Shown: positions 12,570-25,768, numbered from the stretch's first letter. The stretch: 64,000 nt of DNA from Lycorma delicatula (GCF_047948215.1 NC_134463.1:101038657-101102656); one strand, 5' to 3'. Numbers and translations: made by a program. The notes: generated from the sequence alone by a model not told the origin.

Positions 12570-13870
12570 AAAATAAGAACAATATTTAATATAAAACAAC
12601 TCCTTTTTTTCTTAATAAAATGCAGTATGCATGATGAAACACGTGTAACCAAACTTATCAGTAACTTTTTTCTTTTTTTTTTATTAAAAATCATTCGACT
12701 GGTTTTATTCAATTGTTAATTTATTTCTATTCAGTGACAATTCATTTAATTTCTTAATAATTTAAAACATTATTTTTTTATTACAGTTGAGTTGGTTGTC
12801 GTAGTGCTTTTTTAAAATATAATTATATAAAATAATTAAAATATATTATAATTTAAAATATGATCCGTACTAAAAAAAAAGACTTTTTTCCACCAATTTA
12901 TCTTATCTCTTCATATTAAAATTTATTAATCGATTAAAATGGTATAAGTCATAATAAAAATAAAATGATAAAAGTGGAGAATTAACTTATTTTTAAATTA
13001 CCGAAACATTCAGGACTGTATGTTATAATATTAAAAATCATTCCGTATCTTTAAATATAATCATTACCTTTTTAATTTTTTTTCTACAATAATTTATTTT
13101 TTTATGTTAAAATTAACAATTTACAGAAAAAACGACTACTATTTTAATGATTGTGAAAATATAAAATCAGTTAAGAGGTTACGCTGCATGGTGGCTTAAT
13201 TCCTCAACTACAATGAAAAATCCTGTAGAAACCTTCGTAGAAATTTATCCAGGCTATTGTCAGATAATCGAAGAAATATAGATAATGTGAAAGAAATAAT
13301 ACAAAATATATATATATATATTGATAAATATAGATTAATGATAGTAAAGAGAATATTACTGGGTAAATCATAATAAACAATAAATAATGCATTTTCTATC
13401 TAAAACACGTTTTCTTTAAAAAAATCAAGATATTTTCTACAATATCAAAATTTTACAATTTTCTTCGCACAATTTTTCGCCAGAAAATTTACTGACCAAC
13501 AAAAATTAAATAAGTCAAAATTTATACAAAAAGAGTGATACGTTAAAAACGTAATTAATATAACAAGATGTTTCTCTATTTCCACCGCAAAACAATATTA
13601 CGCACTTATTTAAATAATAACAAGAAGCAGATTAATTTTACGTAATAAAAATAATAAAGTGTATCGTCATTACTTGGGTGCCGTCAAGACAGGTTTACCT
13701 GCGCTACCTAGTAAATTAGTAAATAGACTTTAACAAACTGTTGACAGTCTTGTTTTACCAATATGCACTAATGATAGTATTTGACGAAAGTGACATAAAT
13801 ATTTCACATTATGGTTATGACTTAATTGATATATTAATTTTATAAACTTATTACTGATTGAAGAATGTGT
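12570..13870. other. Gene-free A+T-rich stretch
   Basis: No gene or element recognised. A short (TA)n run lies near 13307-13322. The open frame at 13204-13392 is an A+T-rich Tyr/Ile/Phe/Leu artefact overlapping that run. Confidence 0.55.
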
Positions 13871-13872
13871 AA

Positions 13873-13908
13873 AATATATATATATCTATATATATATATA
13901 TATATACT
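13873..13908. repeat. (TA)n microsatellite at repeat border
   Basis: A slightly interrupted TA tract abuts the left end of the long interspersed repeat that starts with ACTAGCGGACCCGACAG. The same repeat ends in another TA tract at about 16127-16148, so either the element inserted into TA-rich DNA or the tail is part of the element. Confidence 0.8.
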
Positions 13909-16148
13909 AGCGGACCCGACAGAAGTTGTCTTGACGCGGCATTATTGTGTACTAAATGCACACACATAAATATAAGTAACTTAATTAAGTTAAAATTAGC
14001 AGGAATCTGTTCTAAATTTCATTAAAATGACTATTAGTATGATATTATCAGTTTGTGATTGTTGTATTATTGTAATGGGTTATTGATTAATTATGTGTAC
14101 TATGGTTAATATTTATTTTCACTAAATATTGAGATGTCCGATGAAAATTGAATTAAAAAATCGAAACGTCGTAAAATTAATAATTAGTGTAATTAATAAA
14201 TTTTCATCCACATTACTACTAATTTTCACTTAACATCATTCTAAAAAAGTACCTCCTACATATTTTTTTTAATTTAATAATTTTGACATTTCATAACCAT
14301 GTAACAGCTTAATTAATCAATTAATACAAAAATTAAAGCACTGTAAAAAAGCAACGTAGTTAAAATTTTAGTAGAAATTTTTTATAATTTTTCTCATTCT
14401 TTATTTTAACATCTATTTTGCCAAATTTGAGATAATTGTAAATTAAAAATAATTTTAGAAAACTTTTTATAAAATTAATCGGCTAAAACATTATAAATTC
14501 AATTTTTTAAATATACTTTAAACTATATTATAAGTAACTTATATTTAATTTTATAAATGTTATAATTTATTTTACAAACTTAAATTTTTATTTTCAAAGA
14601 GCCGTTCAATACTTCATAAGTTGCATTGAATCAAATGAGAACTGACAATTTAAATATTGTAGATTAAGTTGATTGTTATTGAATGCACGTGTATACATCA
14701 TTAAAATTCATGAAAAATCATGTAAAATACTCACTTCAATACTGCACCTTACAAATTTGCACAATGTACATTTTTTAATTAAACTTTAAAAAGTTATTTC
14801 AATAAATAATAATATAATATAATATTCTCAATAAGCGCGCAATTCTAGCAGACTCGGCAATGCTTCGCTATTGCTAGATCTGAGTATACATACAGATTAA
14901 ATGACAACAATTGAAAGTTTTATAAAACCTTAAACCTGAACATTAGCGATTTAAAAAAATTTAACCTTTCACTTTATAAAAGTCAGAATGTAAATAAATC
15001 CAAATGGCAAAACAACAGCACTACCTATCGGATTTAATTCACACCAATCTCTAATCACAGTATTCGGTGGAAAATAATTTTTTAACGAAAATTGTTGTGG
15101 ATGCAAAATCATTACAATTAATACTGAACATTGAGAAACTTACAAAACATTACGGAACCTTATAAAATTTCACATTTAACTTTATAAAAATCAGAATGTA
15201 AATAGATCCAATTGTCAGAACAGCACTACCTATCGGATTTAATTCAAACTATTCTTTAAATACGAATTTTAATGTAAGAACAACACTAAGCTTCGACGCA
15301 AGTTACTGATATGCGGAAAAGCAACAAAATAAAAAAAATTCCTAGAATCCGATCGCAGCACCAACTACTGGGTTTTTACTGATAAACCAAAAATTAAAAA
15401 AAAACTTCTAAAACGCGATCGCAGCTCTGCCTACCGGACCCAATTGTGAACTTTAACCATCCAAAGATCAACAACACATAAATAAATTAAAAAAACATTT
15501 TCACTTGATACTGTACCTTACTAATTTGCACAATGTATATTTTTTAATTACACTTTAAAACCTTATTTCAATAAATAATAATATAATATTTCTCAATACG
15601 CGCACAATTCTAAACGCGATCGCAGTGCTGCCTACTTGTTACTTAATGAGTTGTGATTTTGTTTACATTGGCAACGGTCATACGGGCTATTTGTGATTGG
15701 TCGTTGTGTTTGACAGCGGCCATCTTGCATTGATCTGATTGGTTTTCCTTTGTTTACATTTCCATCTGATTTATTAGCCTCTTATTTATTAAAAAACTGT
15801 TTTCTCGCGATTTATTGTAACATAAAATTACGAAATATTTTCCTCAGTTTGATCGCAGCACCAAATGTCGGGACAAACTAAAATTAAAATAGAATATTAT
15901 TGAATATTCGATACTGCGATGGTAGTGCAGTCTGCCGGATCCAATGTAAAACATTCCAAAATCAACAAATACTTAAAAAAAAAAAATTAATTAAAAAAAC
16001 ATTTTCCAGCGGACCAAATTGTGAATCTAAATCATTCTCGAATCCCCTTGAACACACACACAAAATTTCATCAACATTAGTCCAGCCGTTTAGGAGGAGT
16101 TCACTTTCATACACACGCACACAAGAAATATATATATATATATATATA
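13907..16148 (+). repeat. Long non-coding interspersed repeat with internal duplications
   Basis: The left end (ACTAGCGGACCCGACAG) and the right tail (CCAGCCGTTTAGGAGGAGTT followed by ACACACGCACAC and TA repeats) match patterns I know from the ends of insect interspersed repeats. The tail type is common on RTE-like LINEs and their non-autonomous derivatives. No transposase or RT frame is present. The interior contains diverged direct duplications: about 14745-14850 against 15515-15612, and 14940-15055 against 15150-15265. A recurring CGCGATCGCAG or GATCGCAGC unit lies near 15352, 15415, 15616 and 15850. The 98-codon frame at 15900-16196 runs through the tail and is not a gene. Classification is uncertain: non-autonomous LINE derivative or composite of several copies. 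Confidence 0.6.
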
Positions 16149-16159
16149 CGCGTCATAAA

Positions 16160-19100
16160 TGTACGTTTACGAATATACAGGAAACAAACTGGCTAAGCTT
16201 ATAGTCTTAAATAACAAACAAATATTAGATATTCCATATCAGACTATTAACTGTACACATGCGCACTAAGCGAATCTGCACAGCTCTTATCTCCACTTTG
16301 ACAGACCGGTTGGTTGTAACTTAAGGATACGTAAACAGTTTCGTTCCACCAACGTCAGTTATAGAAGTCGGAGGAGTAAAGGAAGAAGAATGTATGGATC
16401 TCGTGACGTTATTTTACTCTGCCGGAGTTTTATTTACCATGAACGCCGGTTAAAATACCTTCCTATCTTAAAATCCGAAGATAGCTTCTTAATAGCGAGC
16501 CCTAAGGGTCGACCAGCTCAAATGACTATTTAGTAATTTGTCAACTGACGTTTGACGACACAGACCCAACACGTGGTTGTGACAATTCCTCTTGCCAATT
16601 ATATTGTAGACCGTATTTTTCTGTTACCTGTCTTTTTTTTAGGACGCTTCTTTCATTAAAAGTACTTTATAATGTATGAGCCACAAGAAAATTCTGTGTT
16701 CTCGCACTGCCTAAAATTAGAAAATTGATGTATGCAAAAAGTAGCAACTTACATTGGATTCCGATTCCTGTAGCTGTGTAATCCTAACTTGTAGATATTA
16801 GCCTGTGATGTTTATCACATCAACTAAATATTTTATCTTCTTCCTCATAAGTACTGTTTTTAATAAAGTACAAATTAAGTTTAATGATCGGTAGTAAAAA
16901 TAGAGGAAAAGTATATAAAAAGTTATTACAAAAATAACGTTACTGCAATTTTTTAAAACTAATTATTGTCTCTGGTGTACGACTGATGTAATGGTTCATT
17001 GATTTCTCGAAAAAAAAACGATAAATGATCTATACAAAGGTGCAGTACACAAGTAGACTTACCAGTAATAGTTCTTTTACAGCTGACCGATTACTTCTTG
17101 GAAAAACAATCACCTTCAATAAAACCGCAAAAGGAAAAAATAAACCGCATTACTAGTGGTATAAGACGTTTTATTTATGACCTCCCACGTTCTTTACCGC
17201 AATAAAATAATTGCGTCACCTGTTGAGATTGAACCTGTTTGTTTACAATACTAACGTTTTCGAATGGTAAACGCATTTCGGTATTATGTTAAATTAAGTT
17301 CAATTCTATTAAACCTTTTTTCAGTATGCGTAAGCGTAACACTTTCATTTTTTTTACGCCAAAAACGTACACAATTTAACCAAAAAAAACTGAATTTTTA
17401 TGAATTCAAAATTATAATTAGAAGAATACTCCTTATAAATCTTTTCGTAAAAATAGTTACGGGAAACCTACGGAAGGAAGAAGCTTTTTATGAATATTTT
17501 CACTGTAACACTATAGACGCAGATAATCAATCCTGGGATAATTGAGATAAATTTTAAAGGGAAGTCGCATTTCAAGGAATATTTGGCAATTGCAAACACC
17601 GGACTGCACGTTAATAAATTATTATTTGTGAAGATCAAAAAAGGCGATCAAAAACTGTAAATTTTTAAGAGTATGTGCTATCCCCAAATCTTCTAATAAT
17701 TTCAGAATGTGGTGACAGAATACATCATAGACATTTCTGCAGCTACACTTTAACTTGTCTTTGATAACTTGAAAACAGAAGATAAGTGATATGTCTAAAT
17801 GGAGAAACTATTGTAAAACGTTTACGTAAATCTAGAATTAGACTATATGTTTTTACTAACCGCCAGCCACGATCAAGAGATTGGGTATCTAATTTATTTT
17901 TTATGTACTGTTACTTTTATTTCGATAAAAATTTAAGCTTAGAAAACTCTTTTTATATGGTAAATGAAAATCCGAGACGATTTTAATTCACTAACGATGA
18001 TAATTAAAAAACTTCATAGCATACGAAATGCAGATCTATCAAATCTACCGAACGGGAAAGATCTTTCAGTATAGTAATCAAAAAATTACAAAACGCGAGT
18101 TTTATATCAGAAAATCTACAAGGTTTTGCCAATTTTTTTTTTTTGTTGCTTTAATAACAAACGACCAAATACTTAATATTTTGATGAAGTTGACCTCTGT
18201 TTCTATAAATGTAAAACGGTTGGATTCATTACTACAAAAAAAAAAATCTACCGAAATTTGCTAGCTATGTAAGAATATAAAAATCGATAACATTTCAAGG
18301 GAATATTTAAAAGAAAAAATGTAATATATTAGGGTTCCACCGAAACGATATTTGCGAAATTAATTAAGATTACGTATGTAAATTTTCTCAGTTATACTGA
18401 ATTCTGATAAAAAATGCTCACGACTACTTTACTTTATTATGATACTTTCTTGACAATTACCTTTTTTAGTCATTTTAATGAAAAACATTAATGAGTCCAT
18501 GAATATCCAAAACGTTAACCACCCTACCAAGACAGACCTTTCTATTATAAGCCGATTGGAAAAAGGATGTATTGGTTAAGTAAATTGTAGTAAAAATAAC
18601 CGTCTATAACAGAATAAAAAAACCAATAAAATTTTAAGAAAATAAAATTAAAAACTGTTGCATTATTTTATGTAACCAGTCATAGCTAGTCGGCAATAGC
18701 AATCAATATATTAGGGCTGGTAGACAATAACATACTTTATCGAACAGAATTTTATTATTTTATTGATAGTTTAAATGGTGTATTCAATATAATAGAGTTG
18801 ACGACCGCCGGATAACTTAGACTTTACCAAATTGTAAAAAGATATGATTTAAAGAATGAAAAGTGTAGAAGAATTAACAAACAAATGAAATTTTAAGCAT
18901 GGTTTTTTTCATTTTTAGGTAAATTAATCGATTAACTTCAGCTAACTGTTCCTTGTAATTTGCCAATATTAATTTTCAACCGTTATTCCTATTAATTCAT
19001 TGTAAAATGTATTTGAATGCATATTTTGCTATTGAAAATAATACAATCTAACAAACTGTCTCTATAATTTACGGAATTTAAAAATTTAAAGACTATTTAA

Positions 19101-19165
19101 AATTGTCTTAATCAAAAAAAAAATTGTTGTTAAGACAATATTTACTATTATAATTTCTGCTAAGA
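16160..19165. other. Stretch without recognised genes
   Basis: The first part (about 16250-16580) is less A+T-rich and looks like unique sequence, without a long open frame. From 16.6 kb onward the DNA is A+T-rich with short Lys/Asn/Tyr/Phe frames (for example 17264-17545), which I attribute to composition. Confidence 0.5.
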
Positions 19166-19170
19166 TCACT

Positions 19171-19392
19171 ATAGTTTATATGTTTAGTACTTCTTATCTT
19201 CATTCTTTTATCTCTAGTTGACGCGTTTCGGAACAACTCCATTTTCAAAATTAATTGTACTCACAATAAGTTGTATTGTACTTATTGTACGGTACAATAA
19301 GTTTTGACAATGGAGTTGTTCAGAAACGCGTCAACTAGAGATAATAGAGTGAAGCTAAGAAAGGCAAGAAGTACTAAAAATATAAATTATCT
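19171..19392. repeat. Long imperfect inverted repeat (hairpin or MITE-like)
   Basis: The sequence around TCTAGTTGACGCGTTTC (19214-19230) reappears in reverse complement as GAAACGCGTCAACTAGAGA (about 19324-19342). The match continues outward to TTTAGTACTTCTT on the left and AAGAAGTACTAAA on the right, so each arm is about 75-90 bp. The centre, about 19255-19300, holds further short repeats of ACAATAAGTT/ATTGTAC. No coding capacity is seen; the 83-codon frame at 19304-19555 starts inside the right arm. It could be a small fold-back element, but I could not identify a target duplication. Confidence 0.65.
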
Positions 19393-19399
19393 TAATCCA

Positions 19400-20340
19400 T
19401 TTTGTAAAAAAAAAAAATATAGTCAAAACAAAAAACCTACAGAAAAAAGAATAGTTATGATAAAATTCAGCAACCAATCAGATTTCAAAGAAAAAAATGT
19501 TTACGTAATAGGCTATTTTTATACTGTTGGGAAACGGATTCAGATATTTTATTAATTCAGATGTAAAAGTTTATTATTCCATGAGAAACGAAATTATTTT
19601 TTTTTTTGTTTCAAAATAAAACTTTTATAATACTAAAGTATTATTTTGTCAAAAAAAAACAAAAAAAAAACATTGAATTACACCTGAGGATATATTTTCG
19701 TATAATTTTTTATTTATTTTTACTTTAGGTGTTCTATTGTTTTGTTATTTAACTTACCAAGCGATGTGGAATATTTCTGCCCGTTTAATTACATAAAGTC
19801 AATAGCAATACGTAAATGTCAGTCTTGTTTTTTTTTTTTAGCACTTCCAAATTTCACAAAGAACATCAATAACTAAAAAGAGATTTTAACAGAAAATTAA
19901 CTTTAGCTTTCTCTAATTTTAGAATTAAAAAGATAACTATTATTATTAGGCTAATCTACAAGGATTTTAATCGACTTGGCTGGTTATAAGGAAAATTAAA
20001 TGAAGCAAAATAACATTTACGTTAATTAATTACTGGCTGTAGTTACTCTTATTTTAAAACACGTGTATCCTTAAGACAATATGAGAAAGATACCATTTAT
20101 AACACCGATTCAAAGCTTTACGGTTTACAATATTTAATTTTAACATAAGAACCTCCCTCGTACATACGTGTGGCCGCTCACGCGTATTTTAACAATTTTT
20201 GATGTCCTAAAGATTTACTATTTTGGATATCTTTATTCAAAACGAGGTCGTGTGTCAATTTCTTAAGATTAGGTACAAAATTTCTTTCTTAATTTTTTTT
20301 TCTTCAGCTGTATTTGAAAGTTTGAATTACGCGGCTGGAA
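19400..20340. other. Gene-free A+T-rich stretch
   Basis: No recognisable gene, RNA or element; homopolymer A and T runs dominate. Confidence 0.55.
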
Positions 20341-20391
20341 CCTGTATCATATTGAGGGTCATTATGAAACAGATTTTCATTATGATACAGG
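20341..20391. repeat. Perfect 11-bp stem-loop
   Basis: CCTGTATCATA at 20341-20351 is exactly complementary to TATGATACAGG at 20381-20391, with a 29-nt loop. It lies about 75 bp before a SINE copy. Function unknown. Confidence 0.6.
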
Positions 20392-20467
20392 AGTTCAATC
20401 GATCAGAAGCGTGTATTGTTTAATGTATCAGCTGTTCTTTTTACTATGAATTTAATCTTATTTAGTA

Positions 20468-20652
20468 GTTAGCAAGCTAGACCGTGGATACCGCTGTTGT
20501 TTGGTGGTTGGATTTCTGTTAACCACACATCTCAGGAACGATCGACCTGAGACTGTACAAGACTACCACTTCATTTACCACTTGATACACATCATGTTCA
20601 TTCATCATTCAAGTGAACTGATACCTTACGGTGTTTACGGAGGCTAAACAGA
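20468..20652 (+). mobile_element. SINE family A, 5'-truncated copy 1
   Basis: The body is shared with five other copies in this window: GTGGATACCG..TTTGGTGGTTGG, then ACCACACATCTCAGGAACGA, CGACCTGAGACTGTACAAGA and the 3' end ACGGAGGCTAAACAG. The tRNA-derived head is missing here, consistent with 5' truncation. Non-autonomous; it encodes nothing and would depend on a LINE partner for mobility. Confidence 0.8.
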
Positions 20653-20659
20653 GAAAGAA

Positions 20660-21325
20660 GAAATAGTTAGCGAGCAGAGATTAATTTGAAAGTACATCGA
20701 TAAGTAACTAACTTAATATATTAAGTGTTTATATTACAGTGTTTATCCTTGTGGCAATTATGTCGGATTCTGAGGTAGAAAGTCTTGTAACAGCGATCGG
20801 TATTAAAGAAAAGGCAGAATTTATGAGTAATAACCTATTGCCACAGAATTGTATCATTTAATGTACTTTTTGAAAAATTTTTAAAAATTATCCATAAACA
20901 ATGTATTCCGTCACTGATTAAATCAATAAGCCCAATATATTCTCAGCCGTATAAAAAATATGGTATGCAACTCTCTACAATGACTATTAATGCGCTATTG
21001 CAGATTTTACGACACTCGCCAAGGCTCGTGTCGTAACTTACTTCGCACCCGTGCATCAATGGCCATAGTTATAGGTTCGTTGCGTAATTTACTATTTTAT
21101 AAAACAGATTAAAAAACGGGTAATTTTGGCACAGATTTAGGTCAATTATTAAAAAACACGGAATTTTTCAATTTTAAAATAGGCAATAAAATGCACTGAT
21201 CGAAAGAAAAAATATTACATTTGCAAGAAACATTTTAACAAACATTAGCCATTATAATGAGACCTCCTCGACAGCAGTTACTTCATTAAAGGGCATAACT
21301 CATTTTATAAACATTATTTAATTAC
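20660..21325. other. Stretch between two SINEs
   Basis: No gene found. An imperfect hairpin (ACGACAC..GTGTCGT, 7-bp stem) occurs near 21010-21035. Confidence 0.5.
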
Positions 21326-21332
21326 CCAATTA

Positions 21333-21590
21333 CCGATCTCTGTGGCAGAGTGATAGCATCTCAATCATTAATTTGAAGGTCCCGGATTCAAATCCCTGTA
21401 GAGCATGCCATTTTTAATACGCTATAAAATTCGTCCCGGAAATAGTTTCCGGGTTTCTTTCTCATTGAACTATAATATTGTTGCGTTCAGCTTGCCAAAC
21501 CACCGAAATGCAGTTGATACTCGTCCCTAGCCGTGTTGTCTTTACTCTACTCATCACAAGGGCTGGATGTTATATAAATAAAATACTATC
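21333..21590 (+). mobile_element. SINE family B with tRNA-like head, copy 1
   Basis: The 5' part looks like a tRNA gene read through RNA polymerase III boxes: an A-box-like TGGCAGAGTGATAGC near 21343 and a B box GGATTCAAATCC at 21384-21395. Beyond the head comes a body unrelated to tRNA (GGAAATAGTTTCCGGGTTTC and onward to about 21590). The head does not keep a proper acceptor stem, so this is a SINE rather than a tRNA gene. Related heads lie at 26.4 kb and 41.6 kb on the minus strand. Confidence 0.75.
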
Positions 21591-21599
21591 AGAGAAGTA

Positions 21600-23310
21600 T
21601 CTATAAATATTGCCTCTTCTATCCTAAATGTTTTACGCCAGTAAATTTTAAGAAACACTGGAAAAGGTCATGTAAAGCAACACAAATCACTCTTCGAAAA
21701 ACAATGTATTATAGTACTTCTATATAGTTAAGCAATAAATTATTATTTTAATTAATGTAAATTAGCAGTTTTCATTTGTGATTTTTTGACTTTCATTACT
21801 CAATTGAAGTATTAGTGATGCGGATTTAAGGAATGATGGAGAAAGCAAGATGGACAGATTGTGACGAATGAGGAAGTAACGTCCATTATTAAAGAAGAAA
21901 GAGCACTTATCCGGAAAGTACAAAAAAAAGGAAACTTGTTAAGGCGTAAGGGACCTGCCACCAGGCAGATCAACAGATAATTTAAACCCTAAGTTAAGAT
22001 TAGATTAATTTCTTTAATATTCGAATTGATGATAATTTTGTCAGCTGGTATACAAAAAGGAAGTCATGATACATAAAAAGATAAACGGTTACAGCATTTT
22101 ATCTAGGTTTGTGTATGATTCGTATTAAATCTAGAACGTTACGAGTTTTTGGTGAGATTTTTGTGATACGAAAACAAATTAATTACGTTTATTGTGTTGA
22201 GTTACGATAGTAAAGTTTAATTAAATTTCGGTTATGATTACTCTAGTTTGCTGCGTACAAACGTAGCCAGTCTGTGACAGTTATATGACCTTCATGACGA
22301 AAAAAACATTTTTCGTTTTTGGAGGTATAGTGTAATCATCGACAAAAACAACTAAAAACAAACATCACTCGAAAAAAAAACACTTAATCCAAAAAAATCA
22401 TAGTTTATTACAGTAAAGATTAGTTGTTAGTATTAAAGATTAGACTTTATTAAGAACGCCGTTGTAGAAGCTGTATTGAAAAATGAAGATATGTTGTAGA
22501 CTGGAATAAAATGCTTGAAAATAGTACGAAACGTTACTATTATTGAAGGATTATAAGTAATTAGTGTTATACGGAAAATTAATAATCCGAAATAGGCAAA
22601 AACAAATATAACAGGAGCTATGTAACTCAATATAACTGGAGGTTTCTAACAGGATTCAAATATCTATTTTTAACTCCTGTTTCAACTCGTGGCAAAAAAC
22701 AGCTGCTGCCTTTGATTAAGAGTTGCCCGTCCCGGTAATACGAAGTTAGTGACTTGAAAAACACTTAGAATTTCACATTCTCATCCTACGGTCAAACGGA
22801 TATTTTTACAAAAAAGTTTTTAAGAAGTTAACAAAGTATTAATTCTGTTAACTATACAAATGATTTTAAAAAAAAGATCATAAATTTAAAATTAAAAACG
22901 AAAAAAAAATGTTATTAGATCGAAATATTAAGTTTAATATATTTATTTTATTTAAAAATAAATTCAATTGATTAAGGTACAAATATCTGTAAATAATTAG
23001 ACTTAGAAGAGGTACTATACTTCTGGTTCTATTTTAAAATTAACCTTTTTTTCCTCATTTTAAATACGAAATTTTTATTTTAAAATTGTAACTTAAGAAC
23101 TCACCCGTAAGTTTTTAAAAAGTTTTATACATTTAATAAATTTTGCTAACATATAAGAGGTATTATTCAAAACGAGATATTGAATCGATTATTTTTTTTG
23201 TAAAATAAAAAAAAAATTAATAAAATATTTAGTTCATAATTTAAAAAAAAAAAATTGATTCGATCAACCAATGATGATTCTGAAATAAAATAAAATAGAT
23301 TCTGAAATAA
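21600..23310. other. Gene-free A+T-rich stretch
   Basis: No gene or repeat was recognised. The part at about 22680-22800 is somewhat less A+T-rich without an open frame of interest. Confidence 0.5.
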
Positions 23311-23313
23311 AAT

Positions 23314-23314
<1 letters not shown>

Positions 23315-23355
<41 letters not shown>
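23315..23355. repeat. (TA)n microsatellite
   Basis: About twenty uninterrupted TA units. The overlapping 65-codon minus-strand frame is an artefact of the run (Ile-Tyr repeats). Confidence 0.9.
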
Positions 23356-23357
<2 letters not shown>

Positions 23358-23359
23358 CT

Positions 23360-25040
23360 GACATGCAATAAAAAGAGTTTTAAGACTTCATGAATTTATT
23401 TCCCAAGTAAGTAGGAAAAAGAAAAGCGATTGGAAAGATTTTTTTTTTAGGAAGAGTAATTTATTATGTATATTTGCAGAGATTAAAAGTCGGATAGCGT
23501 ATAAAGTGTGTTGATCTGGCCGTATGTATGTTGTGAGCTATGCAAAGAGGAAGGAGTGAGAATGTAGCATGATGATGGCTACTTGTTGAAACTTTTATGG
23601 GCACTCTAGGCCAGACTGTATAAATTACAGTTTTACCACCCGACCTTCGCCGTACCGTCTATAAAATCCACCGAGTTCCCGCCCGCTCGTCCTACAATTC
23701 AGACCCTATACATAGCAGTAGTAGCGCATACAACGGCAAGTTTATGGCCCATTTTACGTGCGATAATGTAATATAAAGCAATAAACGCTTTCATCTTCCA
23801 ATTAAATAACTATAAAACGAATATATATTATAATATTCCACCGCTAGTTTATCTACTGTCACCACGCACTACAATTAATCATTTCAACAATAAATTATAA
23901 AAGCAGTAATTTAAACGTCAAATTTCTTTTACTACGGCTGTCCACCGTTAGAATTAAAACGACGTTACTTAGGTTATCGATTCTTAATTACAGTTAAGCA
24001 AAGAATGATTCTATTAAAAAAAATTAAAAAATACTTACATAAATACGGATTTCAAAAAATATAATTCTAACTTTTATTGCGCTAAATTTTAGTGCAATAT
24101 TTCTAAACTTTTCAAGGGACTTCAATAAAGGAAATGCTGATTTGGGATTTAAGAGTTATACTGTACACGTAAGTATAATCACATTTACAATTCTAATTTA
24201 CATTAAATGTACCTAGTAAAAAACAATTACACAGTTGATTTTTTCACTAATTATATACTTAATTAACTTTCCGCTTTAATTTATACATGAAGTAATCTAT
24301 ATTGTCAGCTCTGATTGTAAACGGAAACTTTCTGCTCATCGAGTAGGAAGGGGAATACTTTTCTTTTTTTACCTATCTATGTTATTTTCTAGGCCTTCAG
24401 TATAGTTTGCTTTATTCCACGTAATAACCTTTAATTATCCAAATGTCAAGCACCAATTAAAAAAGAAAACACATTTAAAAGGCTTCCTTTAAATCAATGT
24501 TTTATTTATTACTAAGAAAATAAAATTTTAGAAATAATAAATTAACTTTAATTTTAATCCTTAAGGACTGATTAAAAATTCTGTAACTAAATGGCCATTT
24601 CAGTAGTTATAATAATGGAAATAGTAAATACTCCTTGTGAGATGATGTTTCCCATTGAGTACCTCCTAAGGTATAGGATTGGAAGAATATTCACCAGATG
24701 TATTAGGCGTTATAGAAATAATATAAGCCAATATGAACCAAAACAAACAGCTGTTGTCTTCCGATTTGATGTTACACAACCAAAGACTAGGGGAATAAAT
24801 CACAAACCACCTGGTCATCCTGGTTGGGGGTTGATCGTAGAATAACTTCTCTTATCTACTGTAAAGAATGTATAAAACCGTATTTGAAACTCGGATCTTA
24901 CGAGTATATCTAATATAAGGCCGCGGAACAAAAAATAAACATTAATATTGAGATCAAAGAGCAATTCTTTTTGTACTTAAGAAAAAACGCAGAAAATTAA
25001 TAATAAATACAACCTCGTTGGTGAAAAAAAGAGATGTTAA
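23360..25040. other. Stretch without recognised genes
   Basis: A less A+T-rich patch at about 23500-23770 contains pyrimidine-rich CpG-bearing sequence (CCCGCCCGCTCGTCC near 23678) that could be an unrecognised exon or promoter, but no frame supports it. An 84-codon plus-strand frame at 24591-24845 has mixed composition but no domain I know. Confidence 0.4.
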
Positions 25041-25210
25041 AATATATCTTATATATAAAACCGAAAGTTTTTTTGTCTGTCTGTCTCTTTATTCTGGCAT
25101 CACGTGAGAAACAACCCACCGATTGTTTCCAAATTTGCAGGATAGAGTCGTGTTATCCCGGGGAAGGTTTTAAATCATAGACCAAGGTCCTAGTTTCCTT
25201 GAAGTTAAAG

Positions 25211-25584
25211 TTGTCGATTAAAGGTATTCATTAAAGAAAACAAAAGGTAATCTTTTTACTTCATTATTACATTTCTGTCACCATGAAAACAAAAATAAAT
25301 TATGAATTTTCGTCGTCCAAAGTTGAGTTTGTCCCCGCAGTGTTCGTTTCTTTACCATCGTGGTTGTGAGAATAATACTGTTAAATTACAATTAACGTAT
25401 TCAGACTTTATAGAAACCTAAAAACGAAACTAAATTACAAAAGAATAATAGCAACTATGGTAACTAAAGAAAACTCAACTTTGGACGACGATAATTTATT
25501 TTTGTTGTCATAGTGACAGAAATATAATAATGAAGTCAAAAAATTATCTTTCGTTTTCTTTAATGAATACCTTTAATTGACAAC
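25211..25584. repeat. 110-bp near-perfect inverted repeat inside the 25-kb element
   Basis: The left arm at 25211-25330 (TTGTCGATTAAAGGTATTCA ... GTCGTCCAAAGTTGAGTTT) is mirrored in reverse complement by the right arm at 25471-25584, with very few differences and a spacer of about 140 bp. A second short pair overlaps this: GTCCCCGCAGTGTT at 25331-25344 and its complement, with one extra G, at 25594-25608, outside the right arm. The RNA would form a long hairpin, so it could feed small-RNA pathways if transcribed. Confidence 0.8.
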
Positions 25585-25629
25585 TTCAAAAGGAACACTG
25601 CGGGGGACGAGAGGGCGGAACGAAATAAT

Positions 25630-25768
25630 ATAGAAGCCTTCTGGCTAGATGAGAATGGCGTCAAAAGCGTATAATGCCGGAATGGCGAGCGAAGCAAGCT
25701 CTGCAGGAAGGGCGATAGTGAAGGGAGCTATGCGACCCTGGGGTAGGCTCCGTATCACCAGAAGGCCC
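25630..25768. repeat. 9-bp inverted pair enclosing the G+C-rich 3' block
   Basis: GCCTTCTGG near 25632 and CCAGAAGGC near 25758 are complementary and bracket about 115 bp of unusually G+C-rich DNA. This may be structural within the 3' part of the Helitron-like element. Confidence 0.45.

Noticed and set aside
15900..16196. 98-codon open frame
   Set aside because: It runs through the tail and TA tract of the 13.9-16.15 kb repeat, including Ile-Tyr repeats from the microsatellite.
24591..24845. 84-codon open frame with balanced composition
   Set aside because: No domain, no splice context that I trust and no match to a known family; kept only as a note in the stretch entry.
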